From assembly GCF_003387475.1 (NCBI RefSeq), contig NZ_QUNO01000005.1, positions 186,001 through 250,000 of the forward strand: DNA of 64,000 nt, read 5' to 3'. A program made the position numbers and the translations under genes. This DNA comes from Kutzneria buriramensis (GTDB lineage: Bacteria > Actinomycetota > Actinomycetes > Mycobacteriales > Pseudonocardiaceae). Under the pieces are notes generated by a model. That model saw only the letters and a program-made list of their open reading frames with translations. It was not told the DNA's origin and searched no databases. Positions within the stretch are counted from its first letter, which is position 1, and every line of letters begins with the position of its first letter. Below are positions 7,667 to 15,419 of the stretch, in pieces.

Positions 7667-8941
7667 GTGACGGACTACCGGTGGGCCGGCGCGGCGGCGG
7701 GCCCCGTGCTGGTCGTGGGCAACTCGCTCGGCACGACCTCGGCGATGTGGCGGGAACAGCTGCCGGCGCTCGGGCAGACGATGCGCCTGCTGCTGATCGA
7801 CCACCCCGGCCACGGCGACGCGGTCTCGACGAACGCAGCCGCCCAACCACCGCCCGACCACGCTGCCGGCGACCGATCCGGCGGCGAGGCGACCGCCAAC
7901 CAACACACCGACCAGCCACCGCCCGACGCCAGCGCCGACCAACCCAGCGGCGAGGCGGCCGCCAAGCGATCCGCCGCCCAGCCTCCACTCAACGGCAGCA
8001 CCGACCAACCCGGCGGCGAGCCGGGCTTCACCCCCCACTCCATCGATCAACTCGGTCGACGGGCCCTGGGCATCCTCGACGAGGCCGGCGTCGAGCGCGC
8101 CCACTTCCTGGGGCTGTCCCTGGGCGGCATGGTCGGCATGTGGCTGGCGGCCAACGCCCCGGAGCGCGTCGACCGGCTCGCGGTGTGCTGCACCACCGCC
8201 TACTTCGGCACGCCGGAGCCGTGGCGGCAGCGGGCGGCGGCGGTGCGGGCGGACGGCATGGCGTCGATCGCGGAGGCGGTGGTCGCGCGCTGGGTCCGGC
8301 CGGGCTACGACCGGTCCTGGCTGATCGACATGCTGTCGGCGATCGACGCCGAGGGATACGCGGCCTGCTGCGACGCGCTGGCGGAGCTGGACCTGCGGCC
8401 GGCGCTGCCGTCGATCACCGCGCCGACGCTGGTGGTGGCCGGCGACGCCGACGCGGCCACGCCGGTCGAGCACGCCCGGGCCATCGCCGACGGCATCCCG
8501 AACGCACGCCTGGCGACGGTGCCGGGCGCGCACCTCGCCCCGCTGGAGTCACCCGATGCGGTGACACCGCTGCTGGTGGAGCACTTCACCTCGGTGCGCC
8601 GCCAGGTGCTGGGCGACGCCCACGTGGACCGCGCGCAGGCCGCGACCACGCCGTTCACCGCCGACTTCCAGGACTTCATCGGCCGCTACGCGTGGGGCGA
8701 CATCTGGACCCGCCCCGGCCTGGACCGGCGCACCCGCAGCGCCATCACGCTGGCGATGTTGGCCACCCTCCAGCACGAGGACGAGCTCGCCATGCACGTC
8801 CGGGCCGCGCTGCGCAACGGCCTGACCGTCGAGGAGATCAAGGAGGTGCTGCTCCAGGTCGCCGTCTACGCCGGCGTGCCCACGGCGAACCGGGCGTTCC
8901 GGATCGCCGATCAGGTGCTGTCTACCCTGGACACATCATGA
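7667..8941 (+). CDS. pcaDC: Fused 3-oxoadipate enol-lactonase / 4-carboxymuconolactone decarboxylase
   Basis: The 424-residue fusion (also called PcaL) has an alpha/beta-hydrolase lactonase domain (about residues 10-310; Ser151 in GLSLGG, Asp262, His289) and a CMD-type decarboxylase domain (about 325-420; WTRPGLDRRTRSAITLAML and VAVYAGVPTANRAF). It turns 4-carboxymuconolactone into 3-oxoadipate. It is longer than usual: residues 53-121, between the HPGHGD loop and the helix before the nucleophile, are a Pro/Ala/Asp/Gln-rich insertion made of about 2.7 tandem units. GTG 7667 start. Confidence 0.92.
   Translation: MTDYRWAGAAAGPVLVVGNSLGTTSAMWREQLPALGQTMRLLLIDHPGHGDAVSTNAAAQPPPDHAAGDRSGGEATANQHTDQPPPDASADQPSGEAAAKRSAAQPPLNGSTDQPGGEPGFTPHSIDQLGRRALGILDEAGVERAHFLGLSLGGMVGMWLAANAPERVDRLAVCCTTAYFGTPEPWRQRAAAVRADGMASIAEAVVARWVRPGYDRSWLIDMLSAIDAEGYAACCDALAELDLRPALPSITAPTLVVAGDADAATPVEHARAIADGIPNARLATVPGAHLAPLESPDAVTPLLVEHFTSVRRQVLGDAHVDRAQAATTPFTADFQDFIGRYAWGDIWTRPGLDRRTRSAITLAMLATLQHEDELAMHVRAALRNGLTVEEIKEVLLQVAVYAGVPTANRAFRIADQVLSTLDTS
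7844..8026 (+). repeat. In-frame 66-69-bp tandem repeat inside pcaDC
   Basis: Three successive units begin with CAACCACCG, CAGCCACCG and CAGCCTCCA (7844, 7913, 7979) and share a later (G/A)GCGGCGAG core. They encode QPP(P/L)-rich, (S/G)GE-containing peptides of 23, 22 and 16 residues. All units are multiples of three, so the reading frame is kept. Imperfect identity shows that the array is not brand new. Confidence 0.75.
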
Positions 8942-9726
8942 CCGACATCGAGACCTCCAGCCGCGGCAACGCCTTCGTCCAGTCCCTGGAGCGGGGGCTG
9001 GCGGTGATCCGCGCGTTCGACGCCGAGCACGCCGAGCTGACGCTCAGCGACGTCGCCCGGCTCACCGGACTCACCCGGGCCGCCGCCCGCCGCTTCCTGC
9101 ACACCCTGGTCGAGCTGGGCTACATGCGCACCGACGGCCGGCTGTTCGCGCTGCGGCCGCGGATCCTGGAGCTGGGCTACGCCTACCTGTCCAGCATGGG
9201 CCTGCCCGAGGTGGCGCAGCCGCACCTGGAGACGCTGGTGTCGCAGGTGCACGAGTCCAGCTCCGTCTCGGTGCTGGACGGCACGGACGTGGTGTACGTG
9301 GCCCGCGTGCCGACGAAGCGGATCATGACCGTGAGCATCGCGGTCGGCACCCGGTTCCCGGCCTACGCCACCTCGATGGGCCGGGTGCTGCTGGCCGCGC
9401 AGTCCGAGGAGTGGCTGGACCGGTACTTCAAGGAGGTCGTGCTCCAGCCGCTGACCCGGTACACGGTCGTCGAGGCGCGGCTGCTGCGCCTGCTTCTCGA
9501 CCAGGCTCGGGAGCACGGTTGGGCGCTGGTGGACCAGGAACTGGAGGAGGGCCTGCGGTCCATCGCGGTGCCCATCCACGATCCGGACGGCAGCGTGGTG
9601 GCCGCGGTGAACGTGTCGGCGCACGCCAGTCGCGGCAGTTCCGAGGAGATCCGCGACGAACTGCTGCCGCTGCTGCGCACCGCCGCCGCCGCGATCGAAC
9701 ACGATCTGCGCGGCAGCCGCCGCTAA
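8938..9726 (+). CDS. pcaR: IclR-family regulator of the pca operon
   Basis: The 262-residue protein starts at ATG 8938, overlapping the pcaDC stop. Residues 13-70 form the IclR winged helix (FVQSLERGLAVIRAFDAEHAELTLSDVARLTGL), and the rest is the IclR effector domain with VARVPTKRIMTVSIAVGTRFPAYATSMGRVLLA. It probably binds the boxes at 3616-3649 and responds to a pathway intermediate such as beta-ketoadipate. PcaR and PobR are related; operon position favours PcaR. Confidence 0.88.
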   Translation: MTDIETSSRGNAFVQSLERGLAVIRAFDAEHAELTLSDVARLTGLTRAAARRFLHTLVELGYMRTDGRLFALRPRILELGYAYLSSMGLPEVAQPHLETLVSQVHESSSVSVLDGTDVVYVARVPTKRIMTVSIAVGTRFPAYATSMGRVLLAAQSEEWLDRYFKEVVLQPLTRYTVVEARLLRLLLDQAREHGWALVDQELEEGLRSIAVPIHDPDGSVVAAVNVSAHASRGSSEEIRDELLPLLRTAAAAIEHDLRGSRR

Positions 9727-9763
9727 CGGAAAGAAAACGTCAACCTCGGCGTTCCGCCGAACG

Positions 9764-9784
9764 CGAACGGGGTCCGGCCGTTCG
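9764..9784 (+). terminator. Hairpin after pcaR
   Basis: CGAACGG (9764-9770) pairs with CCGTTCG (9778-9784) around a 7-nt loop, 37 bp after the pcaR stop. Modest stem, no T-run. Confidence 0.4.
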
Positions 9785-9845
9785 TCGTACCGATCCGTGA
9801 ATATCGGCGTCCGATATGTCGGCTGAAACAGTCGGAACAAACGAA

Positions 9846-9872
9846 AGGCCCGCCACCGAAGGTGACGGGCCT
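9846..9872 (-). terminator. Rho-independent terminator of the cold-shock gene
   Basis: On the minus strand AGGCCCG.CACC and GGTG.CGGGCCT form a 12-position stem with one mismatch and a 3-nt loop, followed by TTTCGTTTGTT. It lies about 30 bp past the cold-shock gene stop and is one of the few hairpins here with a real T-rich tail. Confidence 0.75.
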
Positions 9873-9900
9873 CGCTCAGCCGAACTTCAGTCAGCCGATC

Positions 9901-10104
9901 TCAGATCGCGCGCACGCCCATGGCCTGCGGGCCCTTCTGGCCCTGCCCGACCTCGAACTCGACCTTCTGGTTCTCCTCCAGGGTACGGAAGCCGTTGCCC
10001 TGGATCTCCGAGTAGTGCACGAAAACGTCAGCGCCACCATCGGAAGGGGCGATGAAGCCGAAGCCCTTCTCCGAGTTGAACCACTTGACGGTGCCCTGAG
10101 CCAC
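9901..10104 (-). CDS. CspA-type cold-shock protein
   Basis: The 67-residue single cold-shock domain has RNP1 KGFGFI (residues 13-18) and RNP2 VFVHY (27-31). It binds single-stranded RNA/DNA and acts as an RNA chaperone. The start is GTG 10104 with GAGGAG about 10 nt upstream. It is monocistronic, ends at a good terminator and has a long gene-free upstream region, typical of these genes. Confidence 0.95.
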   Translation of the reverse strand: MAQGTVKWFNSEKGFGFIAPSDGGADVFVHYSEIQGNGFRTLEENQKVEFEVGQGQKGPQAMGVRAI

Positions 10105-10336
10105 TTGATCTATCTCCTCAAACAGGTACTACGTCTCGCCGCAACCACGACGCTACGGGTCTGATCGCGGACGGGGGACTTCACCCGGTTCCCTGCGAGG
10201 AGGACCACCGCCCGCGACTTCTTCCGCGAGCGTGGATACGACACGAACACAGAATGCGACCGGACACAGTCAACCACACCGGACACGGCGCGTGGAAGCC
10301 CGCCACCCGTACAGGTGTGACCGCCGGCACCGCGCC
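10105..10336 (-). other. Probable long leader of the cold-shock gene
   Basis: No ORF is credible here. A minus-strand TTGACT (10268-10273) could be a -35, with only a weak TGTGTT 16 bp further on. This would give a leader of roughly 140 nt, the length usual for cold-shock mRNAs. The assignment rests on position more than on motif quality. Confidence 0.35.
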
Positions 10337-10368
10337 CTCTTGACGCGCCAAGAGTTCATCTCTTAAAT
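10337..10368 (+). promoter_or_regulatory. Promoter and operator of the GH30 gene
   Basis: TTGACG (10340-10345) and TTAAAT (10363-10368) are spaced by 17 bp. The 18-bp inverted repeat CTCTTG-N6-CAAGAG (10337-10354) covers the -35, as expected for a repressor site. The resulting leader is about 85 nt. The regulator is unknown. Confidence 0.6.
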
Positions 10369-10459
10369 CATGACTCGAAATAAGGTGTGACGCGCGCACC
10401 GCCATCGAGCCTCACACACCGACGGACCCTGCGAACCCTGTCGAACCCGAGGTGCTGCC

Positions 10460-12298
10460 GTGCGATCAACGCTGCTCGTCGTGCCCCTGTTACTCGTCGC
10501 GGGATTGATGGCCGCCCCGGCCGCCAACGCCGCGAACGAGTCCGTCAACATCTGGCTGACCACAACGAACGACTCCTCCGGCCGCAACGTCACCCGCGGG
10601 CTGCAACAGCAGAGCCCGATCAGCTTCGCGGCCGGCACCGGGACCGGCCAGCAGACCATCACGGTCGACGAGAACACCAGGTACCAGCAGTTCGAGGGCG
10701 CCGGCGCGTCGTTCACCGACACCGCCGCCTACCTGATGAACTCCAGCGGCGCGTTGTCCGCCGCCACCCGCAACGCGACCATGAGCAACCTGTTCGACCC
10801 GAACAGCGGCATCGGACTGAGCTTCCTGCGCAACCCCATGGGCGCCTCGGACCTGGCCCGCTACAGCTACACCTACGACGACGGCGGCGCCGACCCGAAC
10901 CTGAACAACTTCACCCTGTCGCACGACATGGTGGACGTCATCCCGCTGACCAAGCAGGCCAAGCAGCTCAACCCGGCGATGAAGATCATGGGCTCGCCGT
11001 GGACCGCGCCGCCGTGGATGAAGGACAACAACTCCTACATCCAGGGCTGGCTCCAGTCCCAGTACTACCAGGCCTACGCCAACTACTTCGTCAAGTACGT
11101 CCAGGGCTACCAGGCGCAGGGCGTCCCGATCGACTACGTCTCCGAGCAGAACGAGCCGACGGTCGGCGGCAACTACCCGGGCATGAACTGGAACGGCTCG
11201 GGGCTGGCCTTCTTCGCCAAGAACAACCTGCTGCCGGCGCTGCACAACGCGGGGCTGTCGACCAAGGTGCTGGCGCTGGACTGGAACTGGGACAGCTACG
11301 ACAGCTTCGCGTCCCCGACGGTCAACGACGCGTCCATCCGCAACGACCCGAACTTCGGCGGCGTGGCGTGGCACGGCTACGAGGGCAACGTCTCGGAGCA
11401 GACGACGATCCACAACCAGTTCCCGTCGATGAACGCCTACGACACCGAGCACTCCGGCGGCAACTGGATCGCCAACCAGCAGAACGAGGACATGAACAAC
11501 ATCATCGACTACACCCGCAACTGGGGTCGTAGCGTGGTGAAGTGGAGCCTCGCGGTGAACGAGACGCAGGGGCCGAACAACGGCGGCTGCAACACCTGCA
11601 CGGGCCTGATCACCGTGCACCAGAACGACGCCCAGCGCGGCCAGGTCACGTACAACATCGAGTACTACGACATGGGCCAGCTGACGAAGTTCGTCAAGCC
11701 GGGCGCCACCCGCATCGCCTCCAACGACGGCACCGTGCGCAACGTGGCGTGGATGAACCCGGACGGCTCCAAGGCCCTGGTCGCCTACAACCCGACCGGC
11801 AGCGCGCAGAGCGTGCGGGTCAACTGGGGCAACGAGTCCTTCACGTACTCGATCCCGGCGGCCACCAGCGCCACGTTCACCTGGAACGGCACGCAGGGCA
11901 CCGGCGGCACCCCGCCGCCGAACGGCCACACCATCACCGGCATCGGCGGCAAGTGCGTCGACGTCGCCGGGGCCAACAGCGCCAACGGCACCCAGATCCA
12001 GATCTACACCTGCAACGGCTCCGCCGCGCAGACCTGGACGCAGTCCGGCAGCGCGCTACAGGCGTTGGGCAAGTGCATGGACGTGGCCAGCGCCGGCACC
12101 GCCAACGGCACCAAGGTCCAGTTGTACGACTGCAACGGCACCGGGGCCCAGCAATGGACCCAGAACGCCCAGCACGAACTGGTGAACACCAACTCCGGCA
12201 AATGCCTGGACGCCACCAACCAGAGCTCCGCCGACGGCACGCCGCTGCAGATCTGGGACTGCGCCGGCGGCGCCAACCAACAGTGGACGCTGAACTGA
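10460..12298 (+). CDS. Secreted GH30 glycosidase with ricin-type (CBM13) domain
   Basis: The 612-residue protein starts at GTG 10460. A Sec signal peptide (residues 1-24, ending ANA) precedes a GH30 (beta/alpha)8 catalytic domain with Glu232 in SEQNEP as acid/base and Glu330 in YDTEHSGG as nucleophile. A beta-sandwich follows, then a Gly/Pro linker at about 478-488 and a ricin B trefoil at about 490-612. Likely activity is endo-beta-1,6-glucanase or glucosylceramidase-type; the exact glycan is not readable. Leu11 is a TTA codon. The trefoil is nearly identical to that of the next gene. Confidence 0.88.
   Translation: MRSTLLVVPLLLVAGLMAAPAANAANESVNIWLTTTNDSSGRNVTRGLQQQSPISFAAGTGTGQQTITVDENTRYQQFEGAGASFTDTAAYLMNSSGALSAATRNATMSNLFDPNSGIGLSFLRNPMGASDLARYSYTYDDGGADPNLNNFTLSHDMVDVIPLTKQAKQLNPAMKIMGSPWTAPPWMKDNNSYIQGWLQSQYYQAYANYFVKYVQGYQAQGVPIDYVSEQNEPTVGGNYPGMNWNGSGLAFFAKNNLLPALHNAGLSTKVLALDWNWDSYDSFASPTVNDASIRNDPNFGGVAWHGYEGNVSEQTTIHNQFPSMNAYDTEHSGGNWIANQQNEDMNNIIDYTRNWGRSVVKWSLAVNETQGPNNGGCNTCTGLITVHQNDAQRGQVTYNIEYYDMGQLTKFVKPGATRIASNDGTVRNVAWMNPDGSKALVAYNPTGSAQSVRVNWGNESFTYSIPAATSATFTWNGTQGTGGTPPPNGHTITGIGGKCVDVAGANSANGTQIQIYTCNGSAAQTWTQSGSALQALGKCMDVASAGTANGTKVQLYDCNGTGAQQWTQNAQHELVNTNSGKCLDATNQSSADGTPLQIWDCAGGANQQWTLN
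11912..12295 (+). repeat. Ricin-domain repeat, copy 1
   Basis: This stretch encodes the ricin trefoil of the GH30 protein and recurs at 13573-13956 with a constant offset of 1661 bp and no indels. Most differences are single silent changes; the start (about 11912-12030) is almost unchanged. Confidence 0.9.
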
Positions 12299-12323
12299 CG
12301 CACTGATCCGTCACCGACTCCGT

Positions 12324-12360
12324 CCCGACTCGTCGCGCGTTCCGCCCGCGACGAGCCGGG
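12324..12360 (+). terminator. Terminator hairpin after GH30 gene
   Basis: CCCG.CTCGTCGCG (12324-12336) pairs with CGCGACGAG.CGGG (12348-12360), one internal mismatch, 26 bp after the stop. The remainder of the 302-bp gap (12299-12600) holds the promoter and leader of the GH18 gene; I see no further gene in it. Confidence 0.6.
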
Positions 12361-12418
12361 ACGGTTCCAGCGTTCCCAAAAATGCCCCTGACCTGCGGTG
12401 ATGCGCCCGAACGCGCTA

Positions 12419-12447
12419 TTGATCGGTGCCCGATCGGTCGCTATAAA
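12419..12447 (+). promoter_or_regulatory. Promoter of the GH18 chitinase gene
   Basis: TTGATC (12419-12424) and TATAAA (12442-12447) are exactly 17 bp apart, the best sigma70-like match in the window. The spacer contains the direct repeat GATCGGTGCC/GATCGGTCGC (from 12421 and 12432), a possible operator. The leader to ATG 12601 would be about 145 nt. Confidence 0.65.
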
Positions 12448-12600
12448 TACCGCACACGGACCCGTCCGATCGACGGGATCCGTTTCGGGAAGATCCGCGT
12501 TCTCCACCGCCGTCGCCGCTCGCGGGCCTTTTCGGAAATGCCGGTCTCCACCCCTGCCTGCACGATCCGGCGCGTGCGAAACCCGTAGGAGATATCGACG

Positions 12601-13962
12601 ATGCGCATCACCAGAACGAGAGCCGCGCTGGCGGCGGCGTTGCCGATGGCGGTGACCGCGGCAATGCTGGCGTCGATGCCCGCCGCGACGGCGGCCCCGG
12701 CCGCGGGCGGCGCCTTCCCGGCCCACTACGCGGCGCCGTACCTCCAGATCGCCGGCAACACCGTCGGCGACATGCAGGCGGACATGAACGCCACCGGCAC
12801 CAAGTTCTTCACGCTGGCGTTTCTGACACCCAACGGCGGCGGCTGCAACCAGGCCTGGGAGGCCGACGCGGGCAACGGCGTCGGCGGCTTCAAGAGCCAG
12901 ATCACCGCGATCCAGAACGCCGGCGGCAACGTGATCCCGTCCTTCGGCGGCGCCGAGGGCGGCGAGATCGCCCAGACCTGCACCAACGTGTCCAACCTGA
13001 CCGCGGCCTACGCCAACGTGGTCAACACCTACGGCACGCCGCGGCTGGACTTCGACATCGAGGGCGGCGTCATCAAGGACACCGCCTCCAACGCCCGGCG
13101 CGACCAGGCGCTGGCCGCGTTGCAGGCGCAGAACCCGAACGTGCAGGTCGACTTCACGCTCGGCGTCGGCCCGGACGGCCTGGAGGGCGACCAGAACACG
13201 CTGCTGGCCGACGTGAAGGCCAAGGGCGTCAAGGTCAACATGATCAACCTGATGGTCATGGACTTCTACGACGGCCAGCCGGTCATCAACGACGCGCTGT
13301 CCGCGGCGCGCAACGCGGCCAACCAGATCGCGTCGCTGTTCGGCATCTCCACCTCGGCGGCGTACGCCAAGATGGGCCTGACGCCGATCGCCGGCCGCAA
13401 CGACGACGGCGCCATGTTCAGCCAGGGCGACGCCCAGACGCTGGAGAGCTTCGCCGCCCAGAACGGCGTGCAGGAACTGGCGTTCTGGGAGGTCGACGGC
13501 TACGACAAGGGCACCGGCTACGCGTACTCGCGAATCTTCAACCAGATCACCGGCGGCACCACGCCGCCCCCGCCGCCGCCGAACGGCCACACCATCACCG
13601 GCATCGGCGGCAAGTGCGTCGACGTCGCCGGGGCCAACAGCGCCAACGGCACCCAGATCCAGATCTACACCTGCAACGGCACCGCGGCTCAGACCTGGAC
13701 GCAGTCCGGCAGCGCGCTACAGGCGTTGGGCAAGTGCATGGACGTGGCCAGCGCCGGCACCGCCAACGGCACCAAGGTGCAGCTGTACGACTGCAACGGC
13801 ACCGGGGCCCAGCAGTGGACGCTGAACGCGCAGCACGAGCTGGTGAACACCAACTCCGGCAAGTGCCTGGACGCCACCAACCAGAGCTCCGCCGACGGCA
13901 CGCCGTTGCAGATCTGGTCCTGCGCCGGTTCGGCCAACCAGCTGTGGACGATCAACTCCTGA
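12601..13962 (+). CDS. Secreted GH18 chitinase-like enzyme with ricin-type domain
   Basis: The 453-residue protein starts at ATG 12601 after GGAG. Residues 1-32 are a Sec signal peptide. The GH18 barrel carries the LDFDIEG motif with Glu154 as proton donor and Asp152 as partner. A Pro-rich linker (about 321-328) leads to a ricin B trefoil of about 125 residues. The domain resembles bacterial chitinases in which the catalytic part is fused to a CBM, so chitin or a related beta-1,4-GlcNAc polymer is the likely substrate. It may also be an endo-beta-N-acetylglucosaminidase. Confidence 0.85.
   Translation: MRITRTRAALAAALPMAVTAAMLASMPAATAAPAAGGAFPAHYAAPYLQIAGNTVGDMQADMNATGTKFFTLAFLTPNGGGCNQAWEADAGNGVGGFKSQITAIQNAGGNVIPSFGGAEGGEIAQTCTNVSNLTAAYANVVNTYGTPRLDFDIEGGVIKDTASNARRDQALAALQAQNPNVQVDFTLGVGPDGLEGDQNTLLADVKAKGVKVNMINLMVMDFYDGQPVINDALSAARNAANQIASLFGISTSAAYAKMGLTPIAGRNDDGAMFSQGDAQTLESFAAQNGVQELAFWEVDGYDKGTGYAYSRIFNQITGGTTPPPPPPNGHTITGIGGKCVDVAGANSANGTQIQIYTCNGTAAQTWTQSGSALQALGKCMDVASAGTANGTKVQLYDCNGTGAQQWTLNAQHELVNTNSGKCLDATNQSSADGTPLQIWSCAGSANQLWTINS
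13573..13956 (+). repeat. Ricin-domain repeat, copy 2
   Basis: Second copy of the ricin trefoil DNA (see 11912-12295), fused here to the GH18 enzyme. The long runs of exact identity in a direct repeat 1.66 kb apart imply recent duplication or gene conversion. Confidence 0.9.
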
Positions 13963-13977
13963 GGTGATCAACTGATG

Positions 13978-14009
13978 AGGGGCCCGCCCACGCGCCTGGG
14001 CGGGCCCCT
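13978..14009. terminator. Bidirectional terminator between GH18 and GH27 genes
   Basis: A 13-bp perfect stem (13978-13990 with 13997-14009) and 6-nt loop CGCGCC, with T-rich sequence on the plus-strand side, lie between the convergent stops at 13962 and 14016. Confidence 0.8.
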
Positions 14010-14015
14010 TCCTCT

Positions 14016-15341
14016 TCACCCCACCTTGATCAGCCGCGAGCCGTGCGCCGGCACCCCGGTGGCCGTCCAGCTTCCGTTGAAGGAGCCCAGATCCGTCCGC
14101 GACGCCAGGTCGCGCACCGGATGGCTGCCGCCGATGCCCAGGTCGCCCCAGTTCACGGTGATGTTCGCGCTCGACGAGCCGAGGTTGTACACCGCCACCG
14201 CCCAGCTGCCGTCCGGCAGCTGCTTGCGCCACTTCTGCAGGGTGCCGCCGGTGATCCGGGTCGGGAAGCGCGCGGACTGGTCCACCGCCACGACTTCCGG
14301 GTTGGTGAGGATGGAAACCGCTCCGCTGTCGAGGAAGTAGACGTCACCGCCGACGTAGAGCGGGGCCGAGGCCATCGACCAGAAGGTCATCACGCTCTGC
14401 CGCTCGGTGCTGCTGATGCCGTCCTGGATGGCGCTGCCGGAGTTGTTGGAGATCGGCATCGAATCCAGGTCCGGGAAGTAGCCCGGGCTCAGGCCGGCCA
14501 GCCAGTTCGGCAGGTCGTTCCAGCGGGCGCTGACCGAGCTGGACCAGGTGGCCAGCGTGCCGCAGTAGCACTCGACGTCGGTGTCGATCCGAACATCGTT
14601 GGTGTAGCCGGACAGTTGCGACTCGATCGACTGCGGCACCGGCCAGGCGCTGGTCGTCAGCCACATGTTCCGGCCCGACCGGTCGATCGCCCGCGACCAC
14701 GCCTGGATGTCGGCGACGTTGTCCGCGGTCGTGCCGTCCACCTTGATCAGGTCCACGCCCCAGGACGCGAACCGGTTCACGATCGAGTCGATATACGCCT
14801 GGGCGCAGGAATTCCCGTAATCGATCTTCCACGAGCTGCCCCAGCCGTTGGTCGCGGTCAGCGGCTGCTGCGCGATGTCCTGAGTGTGGCAACCGGTTCC
14901 GAGGATCGGCGCGTTCTTGTCGTACACGCCCTTGTCCAGGCCGACCGTCGTGTACAGGCCGAGCAGCAGGCCCTCGTCGTGCACGTAGGTCGCGACGGCC
15001 GCCATGCCGTCCGGGAACCGGGTCGAGTCGGCGTCCGGAATGCCGTTTCCATCCGTGTGGCCGTGGAACGACATGTCCGCGTTCCACCCCGAGTCGATGT
15101 CGATGTACCGGTAGCCGGCCGAGCGCAGCTTCGACGCCACCGCGTCCGCCGCACCCTCCACATGGGACTCCGTGAGCCAGCTCGTGCCGTAGGTGGCCCG
15201 GGTGGACGCCTCGACGCTCCAGCTGCTCCACCCCATCGCCGGGGTCGCGAAGCCGGTCTTGGCGTAGGCCGGGCTCGCGCCCGGCAGCAGGACGGCAACG
15301 GCCACGGACACCGCCGCGACCACCGTGAGACGACTGGGCAT
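14016..15341 (-). CDS. Secreted GH27 alpha-galactosidase
   Basis: The 441-residue protein has a signal peptide (1-27, ending AYA) and the GH27 opening FATPAMGWSSW. YRYIDIDSGW is the substrate-loop motif; Asp202 in LIKVDGTT is the predicted nucleophile, and Asp253 or Asp255 (VRIDTDV) the acid/base. The C-terminal ~80 residues form the usual antiparallel beta domain. It would remove terminal alpha-galactosyl (or beta-arabinopyranosyl) residues outside the cell. It has no carbohydrate-binding module, unlike its two neighbours. Confidence 0.88.
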   Translation of the reverse strand: MPSRLTVVAAVSVAVAVLLPGASPAYAKTGFATPAMGWSSWSVEASTRATYGTSWLTESHVEGAADAVASKLRSAGYRYIDIDSGWNADMSFHGHTDGNGIPDADSTRFPDGMAAVATYVHDEGLLLGLYTTVGLDKGVYDKNAPILGTGCHTQDIAQQPLTATNGWGSSWKIDYGNSCAQAYIDSIVNRFASWGVDLIKVDGTTADNVADIQAWSRAIDRSGRNMWLTTSAWPVPQSIESQLSGYTNDVRIDTDVECYCGTLATWSSSVSARWNDLPNWLAGLSPGYFPDLDSMPISNNSGSAIQDGISSTERQSVMTFWSMASAPLYVGGDVYFLDSGAVSILTNPEVVAVDQSARFPTRITGGTLQKWRKQLPDGSWAVAVYNLGSSSANITVNWGDLGIGGSHPVRDLASRTDLGSFNGSWTATGVPAHGSRLIKVG

Positions 15342-15385
15342 GGGCAGTCTCTTTTCTCCTGATCCACGCTGAACAGGGAGGACTC

Positions 15386-15415
15386 ACGGTAGCCGTCGTT
15401 TCTTTCCAACGTCAA
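15386..15415 (-). promoter_or_regulatory. Promoter of the GH27 gene
   Basis: Read on the minus strand, TTGACG (15415-15410) and TACCGT (15391-15386) are spaced by 18 bp, about 45 bp before the GH27 start. Confidence 0.5.
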
Positions 15416-15419
15416 CTAT

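Noticed and set aside
7844-8026. CRISPR-like array
   Set aside because: The repeated units are contiguous, imperfect, multiples of three and inside an intact coding frame. There are no spacers and no cas genes.
9816-10055. Plus-strand small ORF opposite the cold-shock gene
   Set aside because: It is antisense to the conserved cold-shock gene and its terminator, has no ribosome-binding site and no recognisable product.
10460-15341. Polysaccharide-utilisation or biosynthetic gene cluster
   Set aside because: GH30, GH18 and GH27 genes have separate promoters and terminators and different substrates. No transporter or regulator is included, so they are neighbours and not a defined cluster.
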